Positions 62,058-64,000 of a DNA stretch of 64,000 bases are shown here, in pieces. Position 1 is the first letter of the stretch. The number at the start of each line of letters is the position of its first letter. The DNA is from Alnus glutinosa (lineage: Eukaryota; Streptophyta; Magnoliopsida; Fagales; Betulaceae). Made by a program: the position numbers and the translations under genes. The stretch is taken from contig NC_084886.1 of NCBI RefSeq assembly GCF_958979055.1, positions 1,321,001 through 1,385,000 on the forward strand, written 5' to 3'. Below the pieces are notes generated by a model, which was not told the DNA's origin, searched no databases, and saw only the letters and a program-made list of their open reading frames with translations.

Positions 62058-62276
62058 AGGATCATTTATAATTATTTTTTTGAATTTAAAAAAATTCGGA
62101 TAGGTAATTATGAAAGACCATTTATATGAAAGACCATTTATAAGACCCACCTGACCGAATAAGTAATTGAACAATACAATTTTTATTTGGTCAAATAGGT
62201 CTCATAAATAATTTTTCACAATTACCGGTCTAAATTATCTTAAATTCGAATAAATAATTATAAATAATATTGATCC
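62058..62276. mobile_element. MITE-like inverted repeat, about 219 bp
   Basis: The left end ggatcatttataattattt is mirrored by the right end aaataattataaataatattgatcc, with a second pairing of taattatgaaagacc / ggtctcataaataatttt. The middle has a short direct repeat (gaaagaccatttat twice at 62132 and 62148). No coding sequence; target duplication not clear. Confidence 0.5.
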
Positions 62277-62600
62277 CCCAACATAACTATGACATGAATC
62301 TCTCCCCTTCACTCCAAATGGAGAGGATCGTTATCTAGGAAAGACAGTCCACAAAACATATAGTGGCTCTGTGGCTGACTGCTAATAAATTTGCAACACT
62401 ACCGCACCCAATGACAGAGGCCCTCAATTTAAAAAAAGGTTGCTAATTACGGAACACATAGCAAATTAAGATAATGTAACAGCGAGTCATCAAAAACAAC
62501 ATGATGCAAAGACAATCGAGTATTGAAGTCCTAAAAGGTCGCGATTAGAACAACCAAGAAAAAGGAAGCTTCGCTAGTACTCGTGTTAGGTGAAACTTCA

Positions 62601-62848
62601 TCATCCTCGTGTGTCAAAGGTAGCGGCAGACCCAGACCCAGACCCAACTGGGAAAGCAAAGAGAAAGAAGATGGTTATAGCAGTCGCCATCAGCCCAGCC
62701 GAATTGGGTCCAAGCCCAGATCCAATACGGACACCCTTAGCTGTCTCGTTTGACGATGATGCTCCTGTCGTTGGAGTGGGTGTTCCTGATGAAGAAGCAT
62801 TTGTAAATATTGCAGCGTCTGGGCTGCTAGGAGATAGTCCTAGCAGAC
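62601..62848 (-). CDS. Last exon of a probable GPI-anchored protein gene (partial)
   Basis: A strong acceptor (ctttggacag) at 62849 opens an exon that encodes about 82 residues to a stop at 62601. It begins (x)LLGLSPSSPDAAIFTNA, continues with a Ser/Thr/Pro/Gly-rich linker (SSSGTPTPTTGASSS) and ends GLMATAITIFFLFAFPVGSG then SGSAATFDTRG. The Ser/Thr/Pro linker plus a hydrophobic stretch near the C-terminus is the pattern of GPI-anchored cell-surface proteins (lipid-transfer, X8 or arabinogalactan types). The short tail after the hydrophobic part is slightly unusual. The matching donor, g/gtaagttctg on the minus strand, stands at the window's last bases (63999-63990), so the rest of the gene is to the right. 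The family cannot be fixed from this exon. Confidence 0.55.
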
Positions 62849-63999
62849 CTGTCCAAAGAAAAAGGTACAATGCAAAGTAATTAGCATACCAAAATAAAGA
62901 AAATAATTCATCTAAAAAAAAAAAGAAAAATCTTAAAAGCAAAGTGACTCTAGAGTCTAGACTCCTTACCAGCAAAGTGAACATATAACTGGAAAGCAAT
63001 ATATATAGAGATTAGAGAGTACTATCTTTCTTCATTTTGCTTTAGTAAAGACTAAAGAGAAAGCAAGAGCAACAAAAGCTCAAAATTAGGATTGGAACTT
63101 CTTTATCTTCTTATGCTTTTACACCAGGCCAAAAGAGAATGAAGACAAGGAACTACTTAAAGCACAAATTAAAGTTATTGCCACCTACCCAGAAACCAAA
63201 AACATGTAGCAAGCAAAGCTACGGCAACTTTTTCTTTACAAATTAAGGTGACGGTCCATAATAATTAAAAGTGTATAACCAACAAGTCGCTAACTAATTA
63301 AATTGCCAAAGTCAAAAATTTTAAATCATTTAATAAAAACTGTATTATTCCTAGCATTGATTAGGCTGCCATCTATATGGTGTCCACTTGATTCTGAACA
63401 AGTTGAGATATGGTGGCCGGTGGGGTTGAGATTTTGAGGTCACCTTCTAAAACTTGATATTCTTTCTACCTGTGGAAATTTCAAATTTCAGCTCTCCTTT
63501 GCATTATCTATAGTTATTGCATAATTAACCATCGGCCCAACAAGTTGCCAATAAATTAGGTAAGTCATTATAGTAGAGAATAAGTGCGCCCCTTACCATT
63601 AAATGTAATGTCCCTAACCACCCAACGTTACTATACTGTCCTCAATTGAATGAGGAAAGGAGACAGATAGACAATAACTTACTTCTTAATTAAGGCAGAT
63701 AGGACTATTCATTTTTCTGAGTTTGACTGGCACAAATTTGATGGTTGATTTAAAACTTAGTTGGAGATGTGTGTACAAATATCATTTCTCAATTAATAAT
63801 TCAGACCATTGTGATTAATTGTGGAAGAACTACCGCCACTAGTTGTGCAATTTACTTGCAAGTAAAATTTCTCTGGCACCAGCATGCATTCCTGGGATAT
63901 ATATAGTAAAGAGGGGTGCGAAGCCCTCAAGGGCCATCAGCCATGGCCATAGAAGAGCCACCACATATAATATTAATTAAATATTCTAACAGAACTTAC
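62849..63999 (-). other. Probable intron of the gene that leaves the window
   Basis: This is bounded by an acceptor at 62849 and a donor consensus (gtaagt) at 63999. It is AT-rich and contains no frame of note. This is inferred from splice signals only. Confidence 0.45.
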
Positions 64000-64000
64000 C

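Noticed and set aside
62590..62880. 96-codon plus frame over the last exon at the right edge
   Set aside because: The minus strand has the acceptor, Ser/Thr/Pro linker and hydrophobic end of a plausible protein; the plus frame is its complement.

Overview
The window is nuclear DNA of a flowering plant. It has multi-exon genes with GT/AG introns, an SBP-domain gene with a miR156 target, a tapetal acyl-CoA synthetase, many non-autonomous DNA transposons with 9-bp target duplications, L1-type LINE tails and long A/T tracts. The proteins look like those of a eudicot, possibly a woody rosid. I cannot name the species.

Layout. 1-13326: end of one copy plus two whole copies of a ~6.04-kb, almost identical tandem duplication. 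Each unit holds a minus-strand gene remnant split by a ~1.7-kb LTR-like insertion, and two MITEs. 13778-23132 (minus): a 19-exon MBOAT (GUP1/HHAT-like) membrane acyltransferase gene. 23.2-25.55 kb: three non-autonomous DNA transposons. 25939-28729 (plus): six-exon ACOS5-type fatty acyl-CoA synthetase (pollen wall). 30.6-37.3 kb (plus): SPL2/10/11-type SBP transcription factor with a miR156 site and a LINE tail in an intron. 38210-40538 (minus): six-exon single-domain rhodanese (STR18-type). 42707-47150 (minus): protein with three RanBP2-type zinc fingers. 49046-50490 (minus): last nine exons of a gene I do not recognise, next to an RNase H-like pseudogene and a 371-bp-arm near-perfect palindrome (50973-51748). 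51.8-62.5 kb: gene-poor, with transposon debris, a 22-G run, possible exon fragments and a short perfect hairpin. 62601-62848 (minus): last exon of a gene, probably for a GPI-anchored protein, that continues past the right edge.

The genes are independent eukaryotic transcription units, not an operon. For the five complete genes I fixed exon ends by hand from splice consensus and continuity of reading frame; the phases add up to whole proteins of 540, 546, 480, 136 and 285 residues. I found no convincing tRNA, rRNA or CRISPR array. I did not find a demonstrably new molecular system. The best leads are the young 6-kb array carrying a transposon-split gene with repressor-like motifs, the hairpin locus, and the unrecognised nine-exon gene end.
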